Part shown: piece by piece, positions 21,575 to 31,730 of the stretch
Layout of the letters: each line of letters begins with the position of its first letter
Position numbering within the stretch: position 1 is the first letter of the stretch
Origin: Ciona savignyi
Taxonomy: Eukaryota; Chordata; Ascidiacea; Phlebobranchia; Cionidae
Direction: 5' to 3'
Assembly: GCA_000149265.1 (NCBI GenBank)
Contig: CH000771.1
Coordinates: forward strand, 252,860-316,859
DNA length: 64,000 nt
The notes under the pieces: model-generated
What the model was told of the DNA's origin: nothing
The model's database searches: none
The model's input: the letters and a program-made list of their open reading frames with translations, nothing else
Position numbers and translations under genes: made by a program

Positions 21575-23205
21575 TTATGCAATATTATTTATTAATATAG
21601 ATCTCTTTGCCCTTTCCCAACCGGAGCCCCAAATAAATCGAAACAGCTCTTTGTTTAAACGACGTACGAATGGTTCTGGTATGTCTGTTGGCACCATGCT
21701 AATTCTGTAAAGTAATGTTGGAATTACAAGGCTTTTAATTACGGTAACTCTTCCTAAAAGTGTTAGCCCGCGAGATGACCAGATGTTTAAAATCCTATTA
21801 ATGTTGTCAATACAAGTATCAAAGTTCAAGTTGAAAATGGATTGCCTTTTTCCCGAGATTGGTATTACCACACCGAGATATTTTAGGGTGTCTGATGGCC
21901 ATGTTAGTGTTTTCCCCTCCAGCGGTTTGAGTATACAGCCTTTTTTAGTTCCGATGTAAAAAGCACATGATTTGTTGGTATTTAGCTTGCATCCTGATAA
22001 ATGACCATAAAGATCCAAAATGTTCATGCTTGTTTCGATGTCTTCTCGTGAACCGTTCGTAATTATGAGAGAGTCGTCTGCGTACATCGACACTTTAAAC
22101 CTTAAGCTTCCAATTGATATTCCCTGTAAGTTTTGGCATTGTTGAATTGCAAGACCCAATGTTTCGATAGCAAATAAAAATAATGTTGGAGAGAGAGGAT
22201 CACCCTGCCTCACGCCACGTTTAATCGGAAATGGATTCGATAAGTTGTTATTATTTATTATTACTCCATTTGCTTGATTGTACAGTGTCTTAATCATGTG
22301 TATTAGGTTTGGTCCAATTCCGAAGTGTTCCAGTGTGGTGAAGAGATATTCCCAGCGTACCGAATCAAATGCCTTTTTTAAGTCCAGTGCAAGCAGTGCT
22401 CCGGGCACACGGGCTGTATCTGCATAATCCATTATATCGAATAGAAGTCTTATGCTGTTGGCTATTTGCCGATTCTTTATGAAGCCATTTTGCGTTGGAC
22501 CGATGACATCTGGAACTAACTTTTTAAGCCGTAGGTTAATCACACTAGACAAAAGTTTGTAATCCACATTAAGCAGAGTAATAGGGCGGTAACTGTCTGT
22601 AGAGGCTGCTTCTTTTCCCGGTTTTAAAATCAGAGTTATAACCCCAGTATTTGACGAATCTGGCAATTTCGCTTGCGCAAATGACCATCTTACAGTTTTC
22701 ATAAAAATGTCTTTTATGTCTTTCCAGAAAGTTTTGTAAAATTCAGCTGTATAGCCATCAAGACCAGGCGATTTATTGTTCTTCATGTTGCGTAGTGCTG
22801 TGTAACATTCAGTTTCAGTTATTTCGTTTTCGCATTGTTCTTTTTTGTCCGAAGCAATCTTAGGAATCCTTAGAACTTTAAGGAACTTATCAAAATCCAC
22901 TTTCGTTATGTTATCGGTAGTAGGTGCATAAAGGTCACGGAAGAAATTGTGCAAAGACTCCAATATCCTCGATGGTTCCGATATTGATTCCTGTTCCGTG
23001 TTGAGACAGCGTATTACTTTTTTGCTAGTGTTGGTTTTTTCTAGTCCTAAGAAATACTTCGTGTTTTTCTCCCCTTGCTCGGCCCACCTTGCACGGCTTC
23101 GGACCATTGCCCCCTTGCTGTTTAGGTCGGCAAGTTCGTCGAGTTGCATTTGAGTTGCTCTTAGCGTTGCAGCCAGTGTAACCGCTTCGCTGGTATTTGC
23201 ATTTG
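21575..23205 (-). pseudogene. LINE-A ORF2, reverse transcriptase domain
   Basis: Reverse transcriptase that copies the element RNA at the nicked target. Visible RT blocks: NNKSPGLDGYTAEFYK, SYRPITLLNVDYKLLSS, ALDLKKAFDSVRWEYLF (motif A), KRGVRQGDPLSPTLFLF, VSMYADDSLIIT (catalytic YADD), LKYLGVVIP and a thumb-like region. The upstream part (SKGAMVRSRARWAEQGEKNT) is the usual L1 linker. The frame is out of phase with the endonuclease frame; the shift lies between 23211 and 23290. It ends at a premature TAA (21575-21577). Confidence 0.85.
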
Positions 23206-23210
23206 CTATC

Positions 23211-24188
23211 TCACTTGACGTTAACGAAAGGGCGTTTTCTAGTTGTTGTTTTTTTCCTGTTCTTTCGTTTTTTAATTGCGCTATATTGAATGCAATGGCC
23301 CCTTAGAACAGCCTTCAACGTGTTCCACAGAGTCCCTGGTGAAACCCCACAATTCTCATTGTGTAATTTAAAGTCTGAGATTTTGTCTTTAATCAGGTTG
23401 ACGAAATTTTCGTCATGAAGCAACGTGTTGTTGAATTTCCAGTAACCACGACCTCGGTCTCGTTCATCAGTTTGAATTTCTGCTGTGACAATCTGATGAT
23501 CGGAATGAACACTGGGTACAATGCTTGCCGAAATTGTTCTACCGGATAGACTTTGGGACAATAAAATAAAGTCTATTCGGCTTCCGACTACTGGAGACTT
23601 TGATAATCTTGTGAATTGTTTTTTGTCTGGGTGAAGTATTCTAAATATATCAAGTAACTGAAAATGGCACATTATCTCAGATAGATGTCTTCTTGCTTGT
23701 GAATTATGGTGTAGCGCGCTTCCACCGACTTTATCTAATTCATCGGAGATTATTGTGTTGAAGTCTCCAGCGGCAATTATGTCAGTATTTTTATATTTGT
23801 TTAGGTTGTTCGTGAGTGTTTTCCAAAATTTCGCTTCAAATTTATTTGGTGCATAAATACATACCCCAGTAAAGGTAATGTTGTTTAAAGTGACGTTGGT
23901 TAACAACGTCCTTCCTTGGGGATCAAGTGTTGTGTCATTAATATTAACCTTTTGACTTTTAGGTACTAATAGAGCCACCCCAGCGGATCTATTTGTACCA
24001 TTTGCGAAAATTATTTCACCTCCCCATTCCATTTTCCACTGTTTTTCACATTCTTTTGTACAATGTGTTTCTTGTAACAAAATCATATTGTATTTCTTAC
24101 CTTTAAGGTAATGGAATATCGCTCTTCGTTTTTTCTTATTTCTAATTCCTGCCACATTGAACGAAGCAATTTGTAAACGGCTCGCCAT
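23211..24188 (-). pseudogene. LINE-A ORF2, apurinic-type endonuclease domain
   Basis: Starts at ATG 24188 (MASRLQIASFNVAGIRNK). Exo/endo/phosphatase-fold motifs in order: SFNVAGIR, LLQETH, GVCIYAPN, AAGDFNTII, GSRIDFILLS and SDHQIVTAEI. These carry the metal and phosphate ligands (Glu in QETH, Asp/Asn in GDFN, Asp in RIDF, His in SDH). The domain nicks target DNA to prime reverse transcription. After the C-terminal linker the frame runs out at 23211 because of a frameshift. Confidence 0.87.
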
Positions 24189-24197
24189 TAATATCCT

Positions 24198-24665
24198 TTA
24201 AGATGTAGCATTTCTTCCCGAGTCTATCCAGTTAAATACGGCTCCGCAGCGACATTTCGTGGATGATTTTTTTGATTTGCATTCGCTCCCGGCATATCCA
24301 CAAACACAAGAGAATATAACATTTTTACATTCTGGGTTGCTGCAATCTTTATAATTTCCAGGTGACGTTTCAATACTGAGTGTGCCACAGGCGCAGATGA
24401 TTGAGTCGGCATCACAGGTTAAACAACTGACTATACGTGTTGATTTCTTCAGCTCGGGTTGGAACTCTTTACAGCAGGGCAATATTAGCATACGCTCCCT
24501 GCAGACTGCACAATTGGTTGTGGTTTGGGACGTGTCGACTAAAAAGCGAGCGTCATTATTGCAACATGGTTTGGCAACTTTGTATTCTGATGCGCAGTTA
24601 AAACAATGAAATTTGTTGTTTTCTTCTTGTATTAGACCTTCTCGGTTACATTTAGGACATCGGAC
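24198..24665 (-). CDS. LINE-A Cys-rich frame overlapping the end of ORF1
   Basis: In the frame shifted relative to ORF1, an open stretch beginning at about GAQVRCPKCNREG runs across the ORF1 stop and ends at 24198, ten bases before the ORF2 ATG. It has about 20 Cys in 150 residues, arranged as CPKC, HCFNC, CC, CAVC, CC, CLTC, CACG, CKN, CVCG and CRCG. This looks like several zinc-binding knuckles of RING or zinc-ribbon type. It could be the C-terminus of ORF1 reached by a frameshift, or ORF1 broken by an indel. Which of the two cannot be told from one copy. Confidence 0.55.
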   Translation of the reverse strand, partial: VRCPKCNREGLIQEENNKFHCFNCASEYKVAKPCCNNDARFLVDTSQTTTNCAVCRERMLILPCCKEFQPELKKSTRIVSCLTCDADSIICACGTLSIETSPGNYKDCSNPECKNVIFSCVCGYAGSECKSKKSSTKCRCGAVFNWIDSGRNATS

Positions 24666-25537
24666 CTGAGCTCCATGTTATTGACGTTGAGGCTCATTGA
24701 TTTTGTTGCCGGCAAGGGAACCGCTTCAGGGCTGCTAAGAGCGCGTTTATTTCCTATGTTTTCCTGCGATATTTTAATTTCTTTCAGGCCAGAATTGGCG
24801 TCTTTTTTGGCATGATTGTGTTGGAATTGAGTGCCTTCGGCAAGGCTTGCTTCTTTAACAAGTTTGCCATCAGTCTGTGCAGCACCGACACGTGCTCGAG
24901 GGCTGTTCTCGTGGATCGTTGTGCTGGCTTCAACTGCTTTGCTCTCCAGTTTAGGAAAATCCAATTCGCGCATTTTACATTCGGATTGTTTATGTCCTGG
25001 CTCCTGACAATATTTACATGTGCGAACTTGGCCGGTATATGTCACATACAATTCAAAATCGTTGATGTTAATATAGCTCGGTATGGGGTTTAAATTTAAA
25101 TCTTCTTTTGACACCGATAATATTCTCATACCAGATATGAGCCCTAGCTTGTTGAGTTTGCTTTGTACGTTGTGAACAGGAAGGTAGTTCTTTTCAAAAA
25201 AGGCCTTAATTTCGTCGTTTTTTAGTGGCACTGGTACCCATCCAATAGCTATATTGATTTTTGAGCTTTCATACAATCGCACAAATTTGATCTTTTCGTT
25301 TCTTTGTAGCATATCCGCCAATTTCATTACACTTTCTCGGTCTGTACAGGTGAAATCCACTAGATTTCCCTTTCTTTCGGCTATTCCCTTCAGCTTTTCC
25401 ACCGGAAAATTCACTTCTTTAATAAGGTCACATAATTCCGACCCTGACATCAGTTTAAACGTTCTTGCTGCTAAGCAGTTAGGCCTCTTTAACTCTGAGA
25501 CCTTGTGTGCAATCGATGCATAAGTTTTCTCCGCCAT
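24632..25537 (-). CDS. LINE-A ORF1, nucleic-acid binding protein with CCHC knuckle
   Basis: ATG at 25537 (MAEKTYASIAHKVSELKR), stop at 24632, about 301 residues. A probable RRM-like fold covers roughly residues 30-170 (FTCTDRESVMKLADMLQRN, GWVPVPLKNDEIKAFFEKN). A zinc knuckle, CKYCQEPGHKQSEC, follows at about residues 180-193, then a low-complexity polar tail. Such ORF1 proteins package element RNA in Tx1/L1-like and related LINEs. The frame is intact, unlike ORF2. Confidence 0.75.
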   Translation of the reverse strand: MAEKTYASIAHKVSELKRPNCLAARTFKLMSGSELCDLIKEVNFPVEKLKGIAERKGNLVDFTCTDRESVMKLADMLQRNEKIKFVRLYESSKINIAIGWVPVPLKNDEIKAFFEKNYLPVHNVQSKLNKLGLISGMRILSVSKEDLNLNPIPSYININDFELYVTYTGQVRTCKYCQEPGHKQSECKMRELDFPKLESKAVEASTTIHENSPRARVGAAQTDGKLVKEASLAEGTQFQHNHAKKDANSGLKEIKISQENIGNKRALSSPEAVPLPATKSMSLNVNNMELRSDVLNVTEKV

Positions 25538-25586
25538 TTTTCGCACCCGCACGCTAGCCGTGCAAATCGTGAATGAAAATTCCAGC

Positions 25587-26145
25587 TTACGAGTCGAACG
25601 TTTTGAAGATGTCTAGCGCCACCGTCGTTAAAGGTATTTGCGCATAGTCTGCATAGTCTATCGCGATAAACAACAGGCGAATATTGCTGCAAATAAACCG
25701 TCCCGGTAAAAAGCCGTTTTGAAGTTTGTGTATTATACTTGGATGAACTGTTCTAATACGATTGTTTAAAGCTTTTGACATTATTTTAAGCGCCACGTAG
25801 CATTCTGTCTCTGTATAAGGCTGGGTATTTATTATGTCATGAAGGTAGTTGTCCAACGTTTCAGCACCATTGTCTTGGCTGTTATCACTGTACATAATGC
25901 CGTAAAATCAGTGCATTTCTTGTAAAATCTGACTCTGGTGGTTAGTGTTTGGAATGTTGTTTATTTTAAGACTTATAATCCCTTTATTCTCGCTTCGATG
26001 ATTTTCAAGGTTGAGGAAAAATACGTGTTTTTCACCTTTTTCGGCCCACTTCGCTTTACTGCGTATAATTGCTCCTTTGATACGCTTTTCAATATAGGTG
26101 TATCGAGGTAGCTACGAGCTTTTTTGCAATTCGGCTACTGTGTCA
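25587..26145 (-). mobile_element. LINE-B fragment, upstream piece, internally deleted
   Basis: Minus-strand frames read TVAELQKS, IKGAIIRSKAKWAEKGEKH and FFLNLENHRSE, then a second frame with YTETECYVALKIMSKALNNR, HKLQNGFLPGRF and TTVALDIFKTFDS. These align with LINE-A linker and RT motifs 0-A, but roughly 70 residues between TETECYVAL and KALNNRI are missing and a frame change separates the parts. The sequence ends exactly where the LINE-A target duplication starts; the next codons (SWHFIV) are at 20172. Confidence 0.7.
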
Positions 26146-26437
26146 TTATGGGTCCCATTTAAAAAACATGAGCGAGCCGATGTTTATACATTTATCCTGC
26201 GACGTCGCGGCGCCTTATCCTTGTATATCGGAGAAACATAAGTTCATCACAACGACCTGGTGATAATTGGTGGTTAACACGTGGCAGGACCTTCACGATT
26301 TAATATTTGATTGTTCACAAGATTGTTAACCACGAAAAACCACGTAATCTTCTGACATCCTTAAGCAGATTATTGATTAGGAACAAATATTAAAAGCAAA
26401 GATTTTGTGGTGATTCATTCAAACCAAAGAATTCAAT

Positions 26438-27666
26438 ATGTGGAAATTGTTCTTCTTGTTTGCTCTTTTTCTGCAATTCGCTTCGACGTCGTCAGAATAC
26501 TTGGTTTGTAAGACCGTAGAACGAGTTTTTGATCAATTTGATTCAGTCAACCAGTCAAGAATTCAGCAGGGCCCTCGAGGTCCAGCTGGGAAGTCCGGCA
26601 AAAAGGGGCCTCCTGGGCCACAGGGCATACCGGGTCCACCTGGACCATCTGCCCCAAGCTCGAGAGTAAACTGGACCGAAATTGACATTCGAATTTGAGA
26701 AGCAATAGCAAATTATACCAGTGGTAGAATAGACCGACAATGCAATTGTTCAACTACTGAACCTACAACAGCTCCTACTACAACAAATATCATCCCTGGC
26801 TCGTGTAAGTTTAAAATCATATGTGTTTTCATAAACGTTGCCACAAAACTAAGCAGCACGGTAAATTGCAGGCACCGGAATCGTGTTTGAACGGAATTGC
26901 ATTTGGCTGCCCTACATACGATATGGTAGGACAAAAAATAAGGCGCAAGCATTAAGCCACTGCAAGCGCCTAAACGGAACGCTAGTCGACATTCTTAACC
27001 AAGCGATGCACAACCAAATATACAGCTACGTGAAACGAACCTGGTATTTTGGAACATCAAGTACTGTTGGCCTGTGGTTGGCATCTGTTTATAGAGTAAG
27101 TCATTGCAATAAACGTAAATGTTTGTTTGAAATTTCAGGTATAGCCTCATTTTTAGGCAATTAGTTAAACCCAACGTCAATATTTTAAAAACGATGATTA
27201 TAAAAAAAGGCGGATTCAAACCTTTATAATGCAATAAAAAATAGCAGAAACGTCTAAGTCATAAACATCACGATGAAATAACTCCGCTATATTAACAGAG
27301 GCGACACGAAATAACCTGACAATAGCCTTTGTAAAAAATGCTTATGTTACCATTCGGTGACGAAAATATCAATATATCCTATAAGTACAAAATACCGGAA
27401 CTATAATCTAATACATCGTAGGCCTATATCTTTAAAAATGATGGTTACGTATTGGGTTAATGCATACGGTTTGTTCTTTTCAGAACGGAGTGGTGTACAA
27501 GAGTAACGGTGAAATCGGGTTTGCATCGTGGTATCCAAGTTATCCCAATGGTAATTACGGCCATTTGATTTTAGAAGTTGTAAATGATAGGCCAGACTCG
27601 CATGCCGGCGTTTGGAATGCACCAAATACACACACAGCGATTCCTCTTTGCATACGAGCAATCTAA
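26438..27666 (+). pseudogene. Collagen-lectin gene, unit 1, with a premature stop
   Basis: Exons 26438-26804, 26872-27095 and 27484-27666, GT/AG borders as in the intact copy at 35745. Signal peptide MWKLFFLFALFLQFASTSS, then nine Gly-X-Y triplets without Cys (GPRGPAGKSGKKGPPGPQ GIPGPPGPS). In the neck, codon 87 is TGA (26696-26698) where other copies have CGA, a CpG-type C-to-T change. The product would be an 86-residue collagen-only fragment unless the stop is polymorphic or an error. Past the stop everything is open: lectin loop reads WYPSYPNGNYGH and end GVWNAPNTHTAIPLCIRAI. Confidence 0.85.
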
Positions 27667-27849
27667 GACATTTCTCAAGGAGTAATTGAGTTGCGCACAT
27701 AATTATATTCATATATTCAAACCATTTTCACCTTATTTCACGTGTCGTGTGTGACTTAAGATATATTCAATTTTAATATCCACCCACTATATATGGGCTG
27801 CAACATTTTTTTGTCTTAATGCGTGAAAACCTGTGGCATGTTTATTTGT

Positions 27850-27955
27850 ACTTAAAATTCAAACCTGACTTCGCCTTAACCATTGTTGGTTTTTTATTGT
27901 TAAGCTGAATGTAAGTCAGCAATGCTAACCATTCGGCCACAGAATAATTATGTGG
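27850..27955 (-). repeat. tRNA-like remnant in the lectin 3' flank (possible old SINE)
   Basis: On the minus strand CTGTGGCCGAATGGTTAGCA resembles a Ser/Leu-type A box and AGGTTTGAATTTT a B box about 65 bp later. The same remnant lies after each array gene, near 29530-29610, 37130-37215, 44310-44400, 52070-52165 and 60150-60240, so it was in the ancestral unit. Confidence 0.4.
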
Positions 27956-28533
27956 CTTGTATTTTCGGTCAAATTGAACGCGACAACCTCTTCTCTTGCA
28001 TGCCGTTCACAACCATATATTGGTTTCATCATGGTAATGATTTTCATTGCAATAAACCTGAATAAAATATACTGTATAGCTTATAATGTATTTGTAAATA
28101 CTTTTAGATCTGACCAGTTTTCCTATTATTATATCAATTGTTAATACTTCAAAAAATTAATTTAGGTGAGTCTAGCTAACCGATTCACCACAAATTCATT
28201 CCATAAACTTGTTAACGACCATGAAGTGTAGAGAAAGGGATTCGAGGCTTCGACCAACTAGGTTTTAAGTTGGATAATTAACTTAAATACTTTCTGTCCA
28301 GTTCTATTTTCTACTTATTGTACCCGTCACGACTCTCCAACAAAATACACGAATGCTATGCTATTAAAAATATGACCTGTGTTCTCCCACATATGAAAAA
28401 AGATAAAAATAGAAAACATCACAAAACTATAAATAACACTTATTCGAGCAGTCAACCACCGTTGTAAGTAGTTTGATCGCAGTTAACTTCAAAACTTTGC
28501 CGATTCTCCCATATAGGTATATATACCGTATAT

Positions 28534-28920
28534 CATGCATGGGCAACCTTTTGTCACTGGGGGCCAAAATGTGCATAAAAACTGTATACCTATATTGATA
28601 TAGGCAGCATTTTCACCATAAAGGATAAGTTGAAAGGATAAGTCTAGCCCAACACGATTGTTGCGGTCGATTATGCCATTATTATAAAGCTGCCATTTCT
28701 TCGGCTATATTTGAGCCGGACTAACGCCAAGTTAATGATAAAAACCAAAGTGGCCTAAAAACACATAAATAAAGCGATTTTAAGAACGTAAGATACAGTA
28801 TATAGGATAAATGAATATTGATATATTATAGGCCTACAGCCCTAGAAAATTCATTGGCGGCCGGATGAGAAGCCTTGGCGGGCCGGATTTGGCCCGCAGG
28901 CCGTAGGTTGCCCATGCATG
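28534..28920. mobile_element. hAT-type MITE (387 bp), right flank replaced
   Basis: Termini CATGCATGGGCAACCT (16 bp, inverted at both ends), GC-rich GGCCGG-type subterminal sequence, no ORF. CCGTATAT precedes it (28526-28533), but the expected second copy of this 8-mer is missing: the right end runs straight into sequence from lectin intron 2 (GTCTACGTTATGAACATCAC). The same element in unit 3 has both target copies. Confidence 0.8.
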
Positions 28921-29150
28921 GTCTACGTTATGAACATCACAATGAAATGAATCCGCAAATTCAACAGAGGCGACACGAAATAACCTGGCGATAGCCTTTG
29001 TAAAAATGCTTATTTTACCATTCGGGGAAGAAAACTTAAATAAATCCTATGAGTACAAAAACACGGAACTATCATCTAATGCATCGTATATCTTTAAAAA
29101 AAATGATGGTTATACGTATTGGGTTAATGCATACCGTTTGTGCTTTTCAG

Positions 29151-29333
29151 GACGGAGAGGTGTACAAGAGTAACGGTGAAATTGGGTTTGCATCGTGGTT
29201 TCCAAGTTATCCCAGTGGTAATTACGGCCATTTGATGTTAGAAGTTTTAAATCTTAGGCCAGACTCGCGTGCCGGCGTTTGGAATCGCCCAAATACACGC
29301 GGGGGAATTCCTCTTTGTATACGACCAATATAA
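29151..29333 (+). pseudogene. Orphan last exon of the collagen-lectin gene
   Basis: A TTTTCAG acceptor precedes an open exon DGEVYKSNGEIGFASWF...PLCIRPI with its stop at 29331-29333. It is the homologue of exon 3 in every unit (loop WFPSYPSGNYGH, end GVWNRPNTRGGIPLCIRPI). The matching exons 1 and 2 are absent: the copied segment starts in intron 2 exactly at the hAT end. The exon has no lesion, so it could act as an alternative last exon for unit 1, 1.5 kb after the normal one. Confidence 0.8.
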
Positions 29334-29723
29334 GACACTTCTCAAGAAGGAACTGAGTTGCGCACAGCATGGTCATGTATATTCAAACCATTTTCACCTT
29401 ATTTCACGTGTCGTGTGTGACTTAAGATATATTCAATGTTCATATCCACCCAGTATATGGACTGCAACATGTTTGTTTTGTCTTAATGCGTGAAAACCCG
29501 TGGCAAGTTCATTTGTACTTAAAATTCAAACCTGACTTCGCCTTTACCATTGTTGGTTATTGTTTTGCTGGATGTAGATCAGTGACGCTAACAATTCGGC
29601 CATAGGATAATTTTGTGGCTTGTATTTTCGGTCAAACTGAACGCGACAACCCTTCTCTTGCATGCCGTTCATAACCATACATATAGGTTTCAGCATGGTT
29701 ATGATTTTATTGCAATATACCTG

Positions 29724-30355
29724 NNNNNNNNNNNNNNNNNNNNNNNNNNNNNNNNNNNNNNNNNNNNNNNNNNNNNNNNNNNNNNNNNNNNNNNNNNNNN
29801 NNNNNNNNNNNNNNNNNNNNNNNNNNNNNNNNNNNNNNNNNNNNNNNNNNNNNNNNNNNNNNNNNNNNNNNNNNNNNNNNNNNNNNNNNNNNNNNNNNNN
29901 NNNNNNNNNNNNNNNNNNNNNNNNNNNNNNNNNNNNNNNNNNNNNNNNNNNNNNNNNNNNNNNNNNNNNNNNNNNNNNNNNNNNNNNNNNNNNNNNNNNN
30001 NNNNNNNNNNNNNNNNNNNNNNNNNNNNNNNNNNNNNNNNNNNNNNNNNNNNNNNNNNNNNNNNNNNNNNNNNNNNNNNNNNNNNNNNNNNNNNNNNNNN
30101 NNNNNNNNNNNNNNNNNNNNNNNNNNNNNNNNNNNNNNNNNNNNNNNNNNNNNNNNNNNNNNNNNNNNNNNNNNNNNNNNNNNNNNNNNNNNNNNNNNNN
30201 NNNNNNNNNNNNNNNNNNNNNNNNNNNNNNNNNNNNNNNNNNNNNNNNNNNNNNNNNNNNNNNNNNNNNNNNNNNNNNNNNNNNNNNNNNNNNNNNNNNN
30301 NNNNNNNNNNNNNNNNNNNNNNNNNNNNNNNNNNNNNNNNNNNNNNNNNNNNNNN
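29724..30355. other. Sequence gap (632 N)
   Basis: Unknown bases in the 3' flank after the orphan exon. Reading frames across it have no meaning. Confidence 1.
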
Positions 30356-30689
30356 GAGCAGTCAACCACTGTTGTAAGTAGTTTGATCGCAATAAACTTC
30401 AAAACTTTGCCGATTCTTCCATATAGGTATAAAAGTTGTATATTACTCTTTCGTTAGCCTACTTCTTTGCAGCTTGTCAATTACCCTCAATGGAAAAGTA
30501 TTAGTGTAGTTATTTAGTTTATTTTAGTTGTTTTTTACGATAATAAAGAAAATACTAAGGTTTAAAAAATGAAGGGCAAAAAACAGCAAAACTGAAAACA
30601 AAAGCCTTACATTGAAAAGGACAGTTTGCAAATGGTTAGCTTAGTTTATTCATTTTTTGCCCCAGTATTAAATATTGGCAAAAAAGCAA

Positions 30690-30870
30690 AAATAGGATAT
30701 GGTATTCATGTTTATCCCCATGAGTTTGAAAATGCAGGAGTGGGTAACAATCGGGCAATCGTTAGATCGCCTCGTGCCAACCGTCGGGTTACCGAAGCTA
30801 TTGCAGTGTGTTGTGTATAGGATACACATGTTCCTTCAATTTGGTAGAACCATTAACCCACTGGGTTTTT
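30690..30870 (-). mobile_element. SINE-a, unit 1 (head lost)
   Basis: AATAGGATATGGTATTCATG, GGGCAATCGTTAGATC, GGTTACCGAAGCTATTGCAG, CCTTCAATTTGGTAGAACC. Present at the same place in all units, so older than the array. An adjoining stretch on the right (to about 30960) is a second, inverted piece of SINE. Confidence 0.7.
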
Positions 30871-31040
30871 AAAAAACTAAAGCAATGTATTAAACACATA
30901 CAATACACTACAGTAGCCGCGTTAACCCGATGGTAAGCTTAAGGTAATTTAATGGTTGGTTACCTGAGGGAAAATGCTTTCTGCATCACCTGATTCATGA
31001 AGACAAACATGGGCATCATATCAATACGGGCGTATACGCA

Positions 31041-31127
31041 GATTGCCCGATTGTAACCCACTTCTGCGTTTTCAAACTCATTCACAAACACTCGCAGCTA
31101 TATATCAGCTGCGAGTGTTTATGAATG
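31041..31127. repeat. Inverted templated insertion and hairpin, unit 1 only
   Basis: 31041-31081 is the reverse complement of 30720-30760 (41 nt, three mismatches), a piece of SINE-a copied backwards. It runs into a hairpin with 21-nt arms at 31079-31099 and 31107-31127 (one mismatch) around a 7-nt loop. The other units have ordinary sequence here (for example 38436-38505). Confidence 0.75.
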
Positions 31128-31469
31128 TTTGGATTATTAGCAGCACGTCAGACCAACACCCAAGAAGCTGCATGTTTAAAACCAGCTACGTGTTTTTTTT
31201 AACCTTTGAATTTAACAGTCGTGTATAACGATGCGCTAAATGGAATGATTTCCGCTCTAAAGACACTTGGAACAATTTATTCTCAGCGACTAACATTGGG
31301 GTTATCGTATATTGCTTCGATGTTATAGAAGGGGGAGATTTCTCGAAGGATTACCAGTATCGACCAGTTTCGAACCCGTAACCATTGGGCTGCAAGGCGT
31401 TATTCTAAAACAACTATGTAACGTCTGTTTGAAAGCCGAACGGTTAGCGCCACCGAATCATATACAGCA

Positions 31470-31730
31470 AACAAGAAGCTCGTAGCAGGCGTACTACAAA
31501 GATTGGAACTTACCTAGAAAAAACAATGAACGTTATGTAAGCAAGTATTAATGCTCGAAGAAACACCACACTGTACCAAGGTTGCCTTGCAAAACAGATC
31601 ATCTAACTTTTTCAATTGGTCCCCTGTGGGGTTGTGTATTCTGACGTCAAACATGGAAACAATATAAATGGCACGATAGAAAGAATAACTGAGTTTGAGA
31701 AATACTGAAACGATAAAAAAAATTAAAACG
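31470..31730 (-). other. Candidate minus-strand exon conserved in all units
   Basis: On the minus strand a pyrimidine tract and TATCGTTTCAG acceptor (about 31700) precede an open frame: FLKLSYSFYRAIYIVSMFD, VRIHNPTGDQLKKLDDLFCK, ATLVQCGVSSSINTCLHNVH. In unit 1 it ends at a consensus GTAAGT donor (about 31515); in units 2, 3 and 5 the donor is GCAAGT. Equivalents: 38830-39065, 46430-46640, 54140-54365 and 61940-62160. No family recognised and frame choice is uncertain, since an in-frame TAG touches the donor in unit 1. It may be a non-coding or decayed transcript. Confidence 0.3.

Larger units (their letters stand above)
20314..25575 (-). mobile_element. LINE-A: full-length L1/Tx1-like non-LTR retrotransposon
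   Basis: Minus-strand order: ORF1 with a CCHC knuckle, a Cys-rich frame, ORF2 with APE endonuclease, reverse transcriptase and a C-terminal CCHC motif, 3' UTR and an A23 tail (T run at 20314-20336 on the plus strand). An exact 11-bp target duplication, AAAATTCCAGC, lies at 20303-20313 and 25576-25586, so both ends are fixed and the copy is full length. ORF2 carries a frameshift between endonuclease and RT, a nonsense codon and another frameshift, so it is inactive now. Confidence 0.85.

Noticed and set aside
29544..30402. Long frames with runs of unknown residues
   Set aside because: They cross the N gap and have no meaning.
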